From Isoptericola variabilis 225 (GTDB lineage: Bacteria > Actinomycetota > Actinomycetes > Actinomycetales > Cellulomonadaceae), in assembly GCF_000215105.1 (NCBI RefSeq), contig NC_015588.1, forward strand, positions 62,001-126,000: a stretch of 64,000 nucleotides of DNA, written 5' to 3'. The position numbers were made by a program, and so were the translations under genes. Each line of letters starts with the position of its first letter. The stretch's first letter is position 1. Below the pieces are notes generated by a model that worked only from the letters and a program-made list of their open reading frames with translations, ran no database searches and was not told where the DNA came from. Of this stretch, positions 33,748 to 42,190 are shown one piece after another.

Positions 33748-35229
33748 ATGAGCCAGCCGGTCGTTCGTGACGACCCGGAGGCCCCCGAGCACGGCCTGCG
33801 GCGCGTCATGGGGCCCAAGCTCCTGCTGCTGTTCATCGTCGGCGACATCCTGGGGACGGGCGTGTACGCGCTCACGGGCCAGGTCGCCGGGGAGGTCGGA
33901 GGGGCGGCGTGGGCGCCGTTCCTCGTGGCGTTCGCGGTCGCGACGCTCACGGCGTTCTCCTACCTGGAGCTCGTCACCAAGTACCCGCACGCCGCCGGCG
34001 CCGCGCTGTACACGCACAAGGCGTTCGGCATCCACTTCCTCACGTTCGTCGTGGCGTTCATGGTCATGAGCTCGGGCATCACGTCGGCGTCGACGGCGTC
34101 CAACGCGTTCGCCGGGTTCCTGTCGGACGGCTTCGGGCTGGGGCTCGACGCCGGCAGCGGCGGCCGCCTGGCCCTCGCGCTCGCGTTCATGGCCCTGGTC
34201 GCGGTGGTGAACTTCCGCGGCGTCGGCGAGAGCGTCAAGGCCAACGTGGTGCTGACGCTCGTCGAGCTGTCGGGCCTGCTGCTCGTGATCTTCGTGGGGC
34301 TGTGGGGCATGTCCCAGGGGCGCGCCGACTTCTCGCGCGTCGTCGTCTTCGAGAGTCCCGACGAGAAGAGCGCGTTCCTCGCCGTGACGGCCGCGACGAC
34401 GCTCGCGTTCTTCGCGATGGTCGGCTTCGAGGACTCGGTCAACATGGCCGAGGAGTGCCAGCACCCCGTGCGCGACTTCCCGCGCATGATGATCGCCGGC
34501 CTGTCGGTCACGGGGCTCATCTACGTGCTCGTCGCGATCACGGCCGTGGCGCTGGTGCCGGTCGGCAACCTCGTCGACGAGTCGCGCGGGTCGGCGCTCA
34601 CGCAGGTCGTCGCGGCCGGCGCGCCGGGGGTGCCGTTCGACACGCTGTTCCCGTTCATCGGCATGTTCGCGGTCGCGAACTCGGCGCTCATCAACATGCT
34701 CATGGCCTCGCGCCTCCTGTACGGGATGGCGAACCAGGGCGTGCTGCCGCGCGCGTTCGGCCGCGTGCACCCCACGCGCCGCACGCCGTGGGTGTCGATC
34801 CTCGTCACGACGGCGATCTCGTTCGGGCTCATCGTCTACGTGGTCCAGGCGCAGGCGACCGAGCAGGGCGCCAGCGCCGTCGCGCTGCTCGGCGGCACGA
34901 CGTCGCTGCTCCTGCTGGTCGTGTTCGCGATCGTCAACGTCGCCCTGCTCGTGCTGCGCCGCCAGCACGTCGAGCACGCGCACTTCCGCACGTGGACGCC
35001 GCTCGCCGTCCTGGGCGCCGTGACGTGCGCGTACCTCGCGGGGCCGTGGGCGCGCAGCGAGGCGCAGCAGGGCCAGTACCGCATCGCGGGCGCGCTGCTG
35101 CTCGTCGGCATCGTGCTCTCGGGCGTCACGTACCTGTACAACCGGGCGGTGCGGCACCGCACGATCGGCTTCGAGGACGTCGAGGCGCTCGACGAGCACC
35201 GGCCCGAGGGCCCGGTGCCCAAGCGCTGA
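33748..35229 (+). CDS. APC-superfamily amino acid permease
   Basis: 493 residues from ATG 33748 (GGGAGG upstream). It has twelve or more transmembrane helices. The first contains the unwound GDILGTGVYAL segment of APC transporters; FSYLELVTKYPHAAGAALYT follows, then FAMVGFEDSVNMAEECQHPV with the conserved charged loop, and LLYGMANQGVLPRAFGRVHP. It is a secondary transporter, probably importing an amino acid or a basic or branched amine with protons. Substrate is unknown. The leader contains a short GC hairpin. It ends 5 bp before the convergent TrmB/LuxR-like regulator gene. Confidence 0.92.
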   Translation: MSQPVVRDDPEAPEHGLRRVMGPKLLLLFIVGDILGTGVYALTGQVAGEVGGAAWAPFLVAFAVATLTAFSYLELVTKYPHAAGAALYTHKAFGIHFLTFVVAFMVMSSGITSASTASNAFAGFLSDGFGLGLDAGSGGRLALALAFMALVAVVNFRGVGESVKANVVLTLVELSGLLLVIFVGLWGMSQGRADFSRVVVFESPDEKSAFLAVTAATTLAFFAMVGFEDSVNMAEECQHPVRDFPRMMIAGLSVTGLIYVLVAITAVALVPVGNLVDESRGSALTQVVAAGAPGVPFDTLFPFIGMFAVANSALINMLMASRLLYGMANQGVLPRAFGRVHPTRRTPWVSILVTTAISFGLIVYVVQAQATEQGASAVALLGGTTSLLLLVVFAIVNVALLVLRRQHVEHAHFRTWTPLAVLGAVTCAYLAGPWARSEAQQGQYRIAGALLLVGIVLSGVTYLYNRAVRHRTIGFEDVEALDEHRPEGPVPKR

Positions 35230-35234
35230 GCGGG

Positions 35235-36272
35235 CTACCGGACGTCGGCGGTCGCGTCGTCGAGCCATCCCCGCGCGCCGGCGAGGACGCCGAGCGAGAA
35301 CCGGTCCTTGAGGCCGAGCCGCTCGGTGAGCGAGGAGACGATGCGGCGCACGGTCTTGGTCGAGACGCCGAGCTCGCGGGCGATCGCCTCGTCCTTGAGC
35401 CCGGCGTGCATGAGCGTGAGGATCTCGCGCTCGTGCGGCGTCGGCCCGTCGTCGGGCGCGACGACGACGGGCGCGGGCAGCGGGAGCGCGGCCTCCCACA
35501 GGGTGTCGAAGAGCATGCCGAGGCACGCGATGACCTCGCGCGTGCTGAGCACGACGGCGGCCGGCCCGGCGAGCTCGCGGTCGTGGAAGGCGACGAGGCC
35601 CACGGTCCGGTCGAACAGCACGTACTGCGTCGGCAGCGGCCGGGCCGTGGTGCGGATCTGGCCACCGTGCTCGGCCAGCCAGGTGCCGTGGTTCGCGAGC
35701 GCGTCCGACCGGCGGGCCGGCGCCCGGTACAGGGAGCGGAGCACGACGCCGCGGCGCACCAGCCGCTCCTCGGACTCGCGCGCCTGCTCGATCATGCGTG
35801 CCTTGGGGACGGCGGTCATGACGCCCTCGAGCGAGGTCGTCGTGCGCGCGCTCAGCTCGGCGATGCGGGTCGAGATCTCGTCGGCGCCGACGAGCCGCTC
35901 GAACTCGAGCGCGTTCCGGCTCTGCGTGACCGCGTGGTACAGCGTCCGCACGCGCGCCGCCAGGTCGCGGGCCTCGCGCAGCGCCGTCGCCGACGCGTCG
36001 AGCGCGTCGAGGCGGGAGGAGACCAGGTCGTCGAGCACGCCGTCGGGCACCTCGGCGCGGAAGCGTCCCGACCCGTCGTCGTGCACGCGAGCGAGGCCCG
36101 CCGCCACGAGGCGGGCCAGCGCATCGGTCGCCGCCTGCTCGTCGATGCCGACGTGCTCCGCGAGCGCCGCCGCGCCGGTGGGCTGGAGCCGCACCAGGCC
36201 GTCGTAGACGGCGAGCGTCGCGTCGTCGACACCGAGCGATCGGTCGGGCCGCACTCCGTCGACCACGGCCAC
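35235..36272 (-). CDS. TrmB-like/LuxR-type transcriptional regulator
   Basis: 345 residues from GTG 36272 (GGGA 4 bases upstream; GTG 36266 is an alternative). The N-terminal winged helix (about 10-75: TLAVYDGLVRLQPTGAAALA, DEQAATDALARLVAAGLARV) resembles TrmB. A central region of about 200 residues has TAVPKARMIEQARESEERLV, VVLRSLYRAPARRSDALANH and PTQYVLFDRTVGLVAFHDRE. The C-terminal LuxR HTH is at about 280-345 (PTPHEREILTLMHAGLKDEA, ARELGVSTKTVRRIVSSL). The central part likely senses a signal. A divergent gene 113 bp away encodes a 41-residue secreted peptide; such pairing suggests that the regulator controls or senses it (inference). Confidence 0.85.
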   Translation of the reverse strand: MAVVDGVRPDRSLGVDDATLAVYDGLVRLQPTGAAALAEHVGIDEQAATDALARLVAAGLARVHDDGSGRFRAEVPDGVLDDLVSSRLDALDASATALREARDLAARVRTLYHAVTQSRNALEFERLVGADEISTRIAELSARTTTSLEGVMTAVPKARMIEQARESEERLVRRGVVLRSLYRAPARRSDALANHGTWLAEHGGQIRTTARPLPTQYVLFDRTVGLVAFHDRELAGPAAVVLSTREVIACLGMLFDTLWEAALPLPAPVVVAPDDGPTPHEREILTLMHAGLKDEAIARELGVSTKTVRRIVSSLTERLGLKDRFSLGVLAGARGWLDDATADVR

Positions 36273-36281
36273 ATGTTCCCA

Positions 36282-36297
36282 TGTCCACTTGTGGACA
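36282..36297. promoter_or_regulatory. Inverted repeat in the divergent regulator/peptide promoter
   Basis: TGTCCAC-TT-GTGGACA is a perfect 7-bp inverted repeat with a 2-bp centre. It lies 10 bp upstream of the regulator's GTG and about 90 bp before the peptide ATG. It is a candidate operator for the regulator. Confidence 0.5.
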
Positions 36298-36385
36298 GCA
36301 TGTGGGCGGCGCATCGGGGCGTGTGCCGGGTCACACTGGACGGGCAGGGGGCACCAGCACGACGAGACCGAAGAAGGTGAGAACC

Positions 36386-36511
36386 ATGAGGAAGGTTCGG
36401 ATGGTCGCCGCGGTCGCCATGGCACTCGCCCTCGCGGTTCCCGCGGTGAGCGGTGCCGCTGCCGCGGAAGCGACGACGCAGTGCGTCGCGTGCTGGCCGA
36501 CCGCTGACTGA
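36386..36511 (+). CDS. 41-residue secreted peptide precursor
   Basis: ATG 36386 follows AAGGTGAG. The translation is MRKVRMVAAVAMALALAVPA, then VSGAAAAEATTQCVACWPTA and D. It has a textbook signal peptide (MRKVRM, then a 14-residue hydrophobic core, AAA-A cleavage near residue 26). The predicted mature peptide is about 15 residues with two Cys spaced CVAC and one Trp. It is transcribed divergently from a TrmB/LuxR-type regulator and is followed by a strong terminator. An extracellular signal or small bioactive peptide is inferred. The two cysteines could form a disulfide or bind a metal. No known family is recognised. Confidence 0.7.
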   Translation: MRKVRMVAAVAMALALAVPAVSGAAAAEATTQCVACWPTAD

Positions 36512-36625
36512 GCCGCCCCTGAGTCACCGGTGTCATGGGGAGCACCGGCAGACAGGGCGGCGGAGAGCGACCCGAACGGGTCGCACCAGGGTCACGGGGG
36601 CACCCTGGAGCGGTCGGACTGCGAT

Positions 36626-36661
36626 GACGGCCCGCCGGCGTCTCAACGCCGGCGGGCCGTC
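36626..36661. terminator. Bidirectional terminator overlapping the macrodomain stop codon
   Basis: A 16-bp perfect stem runs 36626-36641/36646-36661 with loop CTCA. The macrodomain gene's TGA is in the loop, so the right arm of the stem is coding sequence of its last residues. It lies between convergent genes (peptide and macrodomain). Confidence 0.8.
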
Positions 36662-37176
36662 GCCATGGCCCGCTCGAACGCCGCGAGCACGGGCGCGCTG
36701 AAGAGCACGAACCGCACCTCGTCGAGCTCGCCCGGGTGCGCCTCGTCCCACGCCGCGACGGCCTTGACCGCGACGGACGCGACGTCGTCGGGCGCCCAGC
36801 CGTAGACGCCGGCGCTCACCGCGGGCACCGCCACCGTGCGCGCGCCGACCTCGGCCGCGACGTCGAGCGCGCGCGTGAAGCACGACGAGAGCAGCGCCGG
36901 GTCCGTCTCGCCCGCGTGGCGGTTGGGCCCCACGGTGTGGACGACCCAGCGCGCGGGCAGGTCGAAGCCCGGCGTCGCGACGGCGTCGCCCACGGGCAGG
37001 CCGTCGGGCAGCTCGGTACGGCGCAGCTCGCGGCACGCCTCGAGCAGGCGCGGGCCCGCGGCGGCGTGGATCGCGCCGTCGACCCCTCCGCCGCCGAGCA
37101 GCGACGAGTTCGCGGCGTTGACGATCGCGTCGACGCGGGCGGTCGTGATGTCGCCCTGCTCGGCCGTGATCCGCAT
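36643..37176 (-). CDS. Macrodomain protein (O-acetyl-ADP-ribose deacetylase-like)
   Basis: 177 residues from ATG 37176, the size of a stand-alone macrodomain. Ligand-binding signatures are DAIVNAANSSLLGGGGVDGA (residues 16-35), VVHTVGPNR and the phosphate loop VSAGVYGWAPDDVA. The Asn in NAAN and the following GGGGVDGA match MacroD-type enzymes that hydrolyse O-acetyl-ADP-ribose or mono-ADP-ribosyl groups. It is cytoplasmic. It ends inside a terminator hairpin and lies 38 bp downstream of the HTTM gene on the same strand. Confidence 0.93.
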   Translation of the reverse strand: MRITAEQGDITTARVDAIVNAANSSLLGGGGVDGAIHAAAGPRLLEACRELRRTELPDGLPVGDAVATPGFDLPARWVVHTVGPNRHAGETDPALLSSCFTRALDVAAEVGARTVAVPAVSAGVYGWAPDDVASVAVKAVAAWDEAHPGELDEVRFVLFSAPVLAAFERAMATARRR

Positions 37177-37214
37177 GGTGCGATCGTCGGCCCGCCCGAC
37201 GGCGCGCGCAAGCG

Positions 37215-38027
37215 TCAGGCGGGAAGGCGTGCGGGGACGCGCTCGGGTGCGCGCCGGGGGAGCGGGACGTCGGGCCGCGTGAGGAACAGCCCGTATGTCG
37301 AGGTCGTCGTGAGCGCGAACGCGAAGAGCACGACGTTGAGGTGGTCGAGCCCGCCGACGATCCCGGCGTGCAGCGCGACGCCCGCGAGGACGGCGAGCAC
37401 CCGGAGCCGGGGCACCCACAGCGCGACGGCGAGGAAGAGCTCGACCGCGACGGTCGCGAGCGCCATCGCCTGGAAGACCCAGGGCGGCCCGGGCAGCCAC
37501 GTCCAGCCGTCGAGCGGCTCGCCCGAGAGGAACACGGGGTTGATCTTCGCCACCGCGGTGAAGAGGTAGACGACGCTGACCTGCGTGAGCATGAGCAGCT
37601 GCGGCCACCACGGGACGGTCGGGTCCTCGCGGGGCCGCAGGCGCGCGGACAGCGACCATCGCGTGCCCGAGCGCGCGAACGCCAGGTACAGCAGGAGCAG
37701 CGTGCACAGCACGAGGTGGCTCGAGTACGTCTGCTGGTCCCACAGGAGCGCCCACGCCCCGAGCGCCGACCCCAGCCCGGCGGCCCACCCGGCGAGCACG
37801 CCGGCGAGGAGCAGGAGCGCGGCGACGAGCCCGAGCGCGAGGTAGACGAGGACGGCGTCGGTGGTCGGCGCGGGAAGCCAGTCGAGCACCGGGTACCGCA
37901 TCCGCCCGTCGGCGATGCGCGACAGGTAGGCGCTCGACTCGACGACGGTGACGGCGAGCGCCACCGCGAGCATCATGCGGGCGCCGGCGACGGGGCGGCC
38001 GTCGACGCGCCACTGCGTCAGGGGCAC
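37215..38027 (-). CDS. HTTM-domain membrane protein
   Basis: 270 residues from GTG 38027, overlapping the stop of the upstream damaged gene (GTGCCCCTGA). It has several hydrophobic helices (MLAVALAVTVVESSAYLSRI, LVYLALGLVAALLLLAGVLA, LVLCTLLLLYLAFAR, AMALATVAVELFLAVALWV). Conserved HTTM features are SSHLVLCTLLLLYLAF, PQLLMLTQVSVVYLFTAVAK and INPVFLSGEPLDG. HTTM proteins share a fold with the membrane part of vitamin-K-dependent gamma-carboxylase; bacterial roles are mostly unknown. It is translationally coupled to the preceding, frameshifted partner gene. Confidence 0.88.
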   Translation of the reverse strand: MPLTQWRVDGRPVAGARMMLAVALAVTVVESSAYLSRIADGRMRYPVLDWLPAPTTDAVLVYLALGLVAALLLLAGVLAGWAAGLGSALGAWALLWDQQTYSSHLVLCTLLLLYLAFARSGTRWSLSARLRPREDPTVPWWPQLLMLTQVSVVYLFTAVAKINPVFLSGEPLDGWTWLPGPPWVFQAMALATVAVELFLAVALWVPRLRVLAVLAGVALHAGIVGGLDHLNVVLFAFALTTTSTYGLFLTRPDVPLPRRAPERVPARLPA

Positions 38028-38355
38028 GGGATCACCTGCTCCGCTCGGCGGCCCTGGACGATCGCCACGGCGGCGGCACCGTCGACCTCGGCGCACAGGT
38101 GGTCGACGACGTGCGTGGTCCAGTCGAGCTCCGCGCGGGGGTACTGGGCGAACAGCTCGCCCTGGTCGAACTCGACCTCCTGCCGGCGGCGTCGAGCACG
38201 GTCAGCGTGCCGGAGTAGCCGGAGTACATCTGGAACCCGAAGCGCGCGGGCGGCTCCTGCAGCGCCGCGACGGCCGGGACCGCGACCTGGACGGCGATCA
38301 CCGCGGCGACGGCCCTTGTGCCCCATCGCCGGCCATGGTGCTCCGCCGTCTCCAC
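38018..38355 (-). pseudogene. Frameshifted partner of the HTTM protein
   Basis: From GTG 38355 the frame reads VETAEHHGRRWGTRAVAAVI, then PARFGFQMYSGYSGTLTVLD and AAGR. Near 38180 the sensible reading moves to another frame: QEVEFDQGELFAQYPRAELD, WTTHVVDHLCAEVDGAA, then VIPCP and stop at 38018. A single missing base in the GCCGGCAGG tract explains it. The protein would be about 110 residues with one N-terminal membrane helix. The upstream frame stays open, so the true start may be elsewhere. It could be a real lesion or a sequencing error. Confidence 0.65.
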
Positions 38356-38450
38356 ACGATCGATGATCGAGGCGAGGGTGCGGTGTGGCCAGACCCGGAG
38401 CGGGTGAGATCTCTCGGCGAGGCGTAGGCGAGGAGAGGGGGCCGCCGGCC

Positions 38451-39086
38451 TCAGGCCAGCGCGACCCACGCGACGCCGGCTGCGGCGCCGACGATCATGG
38501 CGGGTCCGAACGGCAGGTCGGCCCGCAGCGACGTGCGGCGCAGCGCGAGCAGCACGAGCGCCGCGAGCGCGAACACGAGGAACGCGGCAAGCGTGCCGTA
38601 GACGACCGCCTGCCAGCCGAACCAGCCGAGCACGAGCCCGAGCACCCCCGAGAGCTTGACGTCGCCGAGCCCCATGCTGGTGGGGGATATGAGCGCGAGC
38701 ACGAAGTAGAGCGCGAGCAGCGCGACGCCGGCGAGCACCGCGCGCAGCAGCCGTCCCCACTCGGCGTCGACCGCCGCGGCGAGGACGAAAGCGACGAGCA
38801 CCGCCGCGGTCGCCGGGAGGACGATCCGGTCCGGCAGGCGGTACGTCGCCAGGTCGACGGGCACGAGCAGCCCGGACGCGACGGCGAGCGCGGCGAACGC
38901 GAGGAGCTCGGCCCACGACTGCGCGACCGCCGCTGCGCCTGCGCCGAGGAGGGCCGCGACGGCCGCGGGCACCCACGGCCGGAGCCAGCGCGACTCGCTG
39001 TGGACGAGCCGGCGGGCCCAGGGGGTCAGGAGCCACGCCACGACGGCGCAGGCGGCGGCCACGCCCACGACCACGCCCGGCGGCAC
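38451..39086 (-). CDS. Prepilin peptidase (A24 family, TadV/CpaA-like)
   Basis: 211 residues from GTG 39086, 7 bp after the TetR stop. It has about seven hydrophobic helices. The two catalytic aspartates of this membrane aspartic protease family are in LLVPVDLATYRLPDR and in the GxGD motif MGLGDVKLSG. It should cut the leader of Flp and TadE-type pseudopilins before the conserved Glu. It lies about 2.4 kb from the flp gene on the opposite strand, separated by tetR and the insertion sequence, so it is likely the processing enzyme of this tad locus. Confidence 0.9.
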   Translation of the reverse strand: MPPGVVVGVAAACAVVAWLLTPWARRLVHSESRWLRPWVPAAVAALLGAGAAAVAQSWAELLAFAALAVASGLLVPVDLATYRLPDRIVLPATAAVLVAFVLAAAVDAEWGRLLRAVLAGVALLALYFVLALISPTSMGLGDVKLSGVLGLVLGWFGWQAVVYGTLAAFLVFALAALVLLALRRTSLRADLPFGPAMIVGAAAGVAWVALA

Positions 39087-39093
39087 GGCCGGC

Positions 39094-39801
39094 TCAGCGC
39101 TCCTCGGCCGGCGCCGGCTCGTCGTGCGTAGTGCCGTCCGCGCTCTCGGCCTCGTCCTCGTCCTCGCGGGCGGAGTCCGGCGGGAGCCCGGCCTTGAGCT
39201 CGACGAAGCACTCCTCGACGAGGGCGGCGAGATCGTCCGCGTCCCCGCCCTGGCGCACCCACTGCCGCACGGCGGTGCGGATCGCGGTGACCGCCGCTCC
39301 GGCGACGAGGCGCGGGTACGCGGCGTCGTCGTCGACCCCGAGGCGGTGCGCGACGGCGCGGCGCACCGCCCCCTCGACGGCGTCGAACTGCGCCATGCGG
39401 TACGGGAGCAGCGTCGGGAACTCGCCCACGAGGCGTTCCTTCGCGCGCAGGGCGTCGAGCTGCTCGGGCGTGAGCGCGCCGATGGTCTCGCGCGTGATGG
39501 CGTGGAGCGCCTCGAGCGGAGCCTCGTCGGCCGGGCGGTCGCCGAGGCTGGCGACGAGCTGCTCGGGCTCGACGTAGCCCGAGTGCAGCACCGCCTCCTC
39601 CTTGCAGGTGAAGTAGTTCGAGAAGGTCCGCGGGGACACGAGCGCGCGGGCGGCGATCTCGTCGATGGTGACGTCGTCGAGCCCGCGCTCGCGCACGAGC
39701 TCGAAGGCGGCGTCCGCGATCGCAGCACGCGTGGCGGCCTTCTTGAGCTCGCGCAGCCCCGGACGGGCGATCTCCGGCTCACCTCGTCGGGAATCCGTCA
39801 T
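39094..39801 (-). CDS. TetR-family transcriptional regulator
   Basis: 235 residues from ATG 39801. The N-terminal HTH is AIADAAFELVRERGLDDVTI followed by DEIAARALVSPRTFSNYFTC (about residues 25-65). The variable ligand domain (about 75-200) has ERLVGEFPTLLPYRMAQFDA and an acidic C-terminal tail. FSNYF..KE in the recognition helix is typical of the MftR/SCO-type branch. The target is unknown. It is divergent from the tad operon, and an IS now sits between them. It probably forms an operon with the downstream prepilin peptidase. Confidence 0.9.
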   Translation of the reverse strand: MTDSRRGEPEIARPGLRELKKAATRAAIADAAFELVRERGLDDVTIDEIAARALVSPRTFSNYFTCKEEAVLHSGYVEPEQLVASLGDRPADEAPLEALHAITRETIGALTPEQLDALRAKERLVGEFPTLLPYRMAQFDAVEGAVRRAVAHRLGVDDDAAYPRLVAGAAVTAIRTAVRQWVRQGGDADDLAALVEECFVELKAGLPPDSAREDEDEAESADGTTHDEPAPAEER

Positions 39802-39862
39802 ACGAGAACTATCCCACTCGCGCCTGGCAACCGGCTGGACCCGATGTTTGATGCCTAAATCA

Positions 39863-41351
39863 GGCTCTTCGCAGATGAAGGGGGTGCCGCGATGACACGC
39901 CGAGCGGCGCGGTGACGCCCGGGTAGGGGTCGAGGCCCTCCAGGATCGGTTGCGACCAAGCAAACCTGTCCGGAAGGCCTCGACTGTGTCCGAGCCTACG
40001 GCCTGCGTGCCGTGCTGCCCGTGTTCGACATCCGCCACTCCCGCGACGTCGTACTGTGATCGCTGCGACCTGCTGGTGGGCCTGGCACCGTTGCGCGCGA
40101 TCGACGTCGAGCGCCGCGACGACGGGGCGCTGGTGGTGACGGTCGAGTCGCCGCCGGGGCTGATGGGCTGCCCGGCCTGCGGGGTGGTGGCGGTGAGCAA
40201 GGGCCGGCGCATGGTCGAGCTGATCGACGCTCCGGCGTTCGGGGCCCCGGTCCGGTTGCGGTGGCGCAAGCGGCGCTGGCGGTGCCCGGATCCGGGGTGT
40301 GAGACCGGGTCGTTCACCGAGCAGCACGAGCAGGTCGCCGCCGCGCGCGCGGTCCTGACCACCCGGGCGATCGGGTGGGCCATCGCCCAGCTGCGCGCCG
40401 AGCACGCCTCGGTCGCCGGTCTGGCGCGTCAGCTCGACGTGTCGTGGTGGACCGTGTGGGACGCGATCGCCCCGCTGCTGACGGCCGCCGCGGCGGACGA
40501 GTCCCGGTTCGCCGGTGTCACCACCCTGGGCGTGGACGAGCACGTGTGGCACCACGTCGACGTGCGCCGGCGGGGGCCGAAGGAGCTGACCGGGATGGTC
40601 GACCTGTCCCGCGACGATGCCGGCCGGACCCGGGCCCGGCTGCTGGACCTCGTGCCCGGTAGGTCGACCAAGGCGTACGCCGACTGGCTGCACCAGCGCG
40701 GCGAGACGTTCCGGGCGACGGTGAAGGTCGCGACACTGGACCCGTTCGCCGGCTACAAGAAGGCGATCGACGACCAGCTGGCCGACGCGGTCGCGGTGCT
40801 CGACGCCTTCCACATCGTCAAGCTCGCCACCACCGCCGTGGACGAGGTGCGCCGCCGGGTGCAGCAGCAGACCACCGGTCACCGCGGCCGCAAGGGCGAC
40901 CCGCTCTACGGCATCCGCAACATCCTGCGCGCCGGCGCCGAACGCCTCACCGCCAAGCAACAGGCTCGCCTCACCCGGGCGATCGAGGCCGACGAACGAC
41001 ACCTCGAGGTGTTCGTCGCCTGGCAGGCCGCCCAACAGGTCCGCGCCGTGTTCCACCAGCCCAGCCCCGAGGCCGGCCGCCGGCTCGCCCGCCGGGTCCT
41101 GGACACCCTGCACCGGTGCCCGATCCGCGAGATCGCCCGCCTCGGCAAGACCCTGCGCCGCTGGTCCGCCGCGTTCCTGGCCTACTTCGACACCGCCCGC
41201 TCCTCCAACGGCGGCACCGAGGCGATCAACGGACTCATCGAGCTACACCGGCGCGTCGCCCGCGGCTTTCGCAACTACGACAACTACCGGCTCCGCATGC
41301 TCCTGATCGGTGGAGGACTCACCCCGTGACCCCCCTCATCTGCGAAGAGCC
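39863..41351 (+). mobile_element. ISL3-family insertion sequence, complete, 1489 bp
   Basis: The ends are near-perfect inverted repeats: GGCTCTTCGCAGATGAAGGG at 39863 and GGCTCTTCGCAGATGAGGGG read inward from 41351. An 8-bp target duplication CTAAATCA flanks it (39855-39862 and 41352-41359), the size normal for ISL3. One transposase ORF fills it. It inserted between tetR and flp. The exact target duplication points to a recent, intact insertion. Confidence 0.95.
39986..41329 (+). CDS. ISL3-family transposase
   Basis: 447 residues from GTG 39986 (GGAAGG upstream); longer starts are possible. The N-terminal zinc-finger/HTH part has YCDRCDLLVGL, MGCPACGVVAVSKGRR and the second Cys pair CPDPGCETGSF. 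The DDE catalytic domain shows GVTTLGVDEHVWHH (first Asp), AVLDAFHIVKLATTAVDEVR (second Asp) and SSNGGTEAINGLIELHRRVA (Glu), then ARGFRNYDNYRLRMLL. It moves the element by cut-and-paste. It is complete and apparently active in sequence. Confidence 0.95.
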   Translation: MSEPTACVPCCPCSTSATPATSYCDRCDLLVGLAPLRAIDVERRDDGALVVTVESPPGLMGCPACGVVAVSKGRRMVELIDAPAFGAPVRLRWRKRRWRCPDPGCETGSFTEQHEQVAAARAVLTTRAIGWAIAQLRAEHASVAGLARQLDVSWWTVWDAIAPLLTAAAADESRFAGVTTLGVDEHVWHHVDVRRRGPKELTGMVDLSRDDAGRTRARLLDLVPGRSTKAYADWLHQRGETFRATVKVATLDPFAGYKKAIDDQLADAVAVLDAFHIVKLATTAVDEVRRRVQQQTTGHRGRKGDPLYGIRNILRAGAERLTAKQQARLTRAIEADERHLEVFVAWQAAQQVRAVFHQPSPEAGRRLARRVLDTLHRCPIREIARLGKTLRRWSAAFLAYFDTARSSNGGTEAINGLIELHRRVARGFRNYDNYRLRMLLIGGGLTP

Positions 41352-41503
41352 CTAAATCACCCGTTGCCGAACCGGCAAAGTTTCAGATGTCGCAAATGTC
41401 CACGTCTTTCATCCTTGCGCCCACGATTCGTGCACACGAGCATCGAGGCGTGCCTCGCCGAACGGCCGTCCGGCGGGGGGACAACCGGACGAAAGGGAAA
41501 CTC

Positions 41504-41692
41504 ATGAAGCTCATCTCGCTCATCAAGGGGCGCTTCGAGACGAAGGACCGCGGTGCGACCGCCGTCGAGTACGGCCTCATGGTCGCTCTCATCGCTGTCG
41601 CGATCATCGCCGCCGTTCTCGCCCTGGGCGGCCAGCTCACCGCGATCTTCGAATACGTGACCGAGAAGATCGGCGAGGTCATGCCGGCGTGA
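41504..41692 (+). CDS. Flp/Fap-type pilin
   Basis: 62 residues from ATG 41504 with AAAGGGAA upstream. It is the main subunit of the tight-adherence pilus. The class IVb prepilin cleavage site is after Gly17: DRG-ATAVEYGLM has Glu at +5 and Tyr at +6, as in Flp pilins. A single hydrophobic helix follows (LMVALIAVAIIAAVLALGG). It is the first gene of the tad operon. The 150-bp leader after the IS holds its promoter, so the IS may affect expression. Confidence 0.93.
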   Translation: MKLISLIKGRFETKDRGATAVEYGLMVALIAVAIIAAVLALGGQLTAIFEYVTEKIGEVMPA

Positions 41693-41779
41693 TCGGTGCC
41701 TGACCGCTGTTCCCGTGGCGCCCGGACCCGTCCGGGCGCCACGGCGTCCCCGACCTGTACCGGACACCAGGAAGATCGA

Positions 41780-42190
41780 ATGGCACGTCGTTCGGAACGA
41801 GACCCCGACCGGGGTGCAGCCGCCGTCGAGTTCGCACTCGTTCTTCCGGTGCTCGTCCTCATCATCGTGGGGATCATCGGGTTCGGTCATGCGTACCACG
41901 TGCAGACCGTGCTCGGGAATGCGGCACGTGACGGCGTCCGCATCCTCGCGCTGTCCGACGATGCCGACGCCGCCAGACAAGCCATGGATGCGGCTATCGC
42001 GTCAGCCGCTCCGGCGGTCACCCTGACGGACGACCAGATCACCGTCACACCCACACCTCAGTGTGCGAGCGGCGCTGGCGTGACACCGGGGAACGCGCGC
42101 GTGACCATCACCCTCGAGGACTTTCAGCCGCTCGGGGGCTTCTTCACTCTCGACCTCACGGGAACGGCGGCAATGCGATGCACCGGGTGA
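41780..42190 (+). CDS. TadE-like pseudopilin
   Basis: 136 residues from ATG 41780 (AGGAAGA upstream). The N-terminus DRGAAAVEFALVLPVLVLII has the TadE prepilin-like site (Gly, then Glu at +5) and a transmembrane helix. The extracellular part is about 100 residues, with a lone Cys pair (QCASG, AMRCTG) likely forming a disulfide. TadE minor pseudopilins help assemble or anchor Flp pili. The gene overlaps the next one by 13 bp, so translation is coupled. Confidence 0.9.
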   Translation: MARRSERDPDRGAAAVEFALVLPVLVLIIVGIIGFGHAYHVQTVLGNAARDGVRILALSDDADAARQAMDAAIASAAPAVTLTDDQITVTPTPQCASGAGVTPGNARVTITLEDFQPLGGFFTLDLTGTAAMRCTG

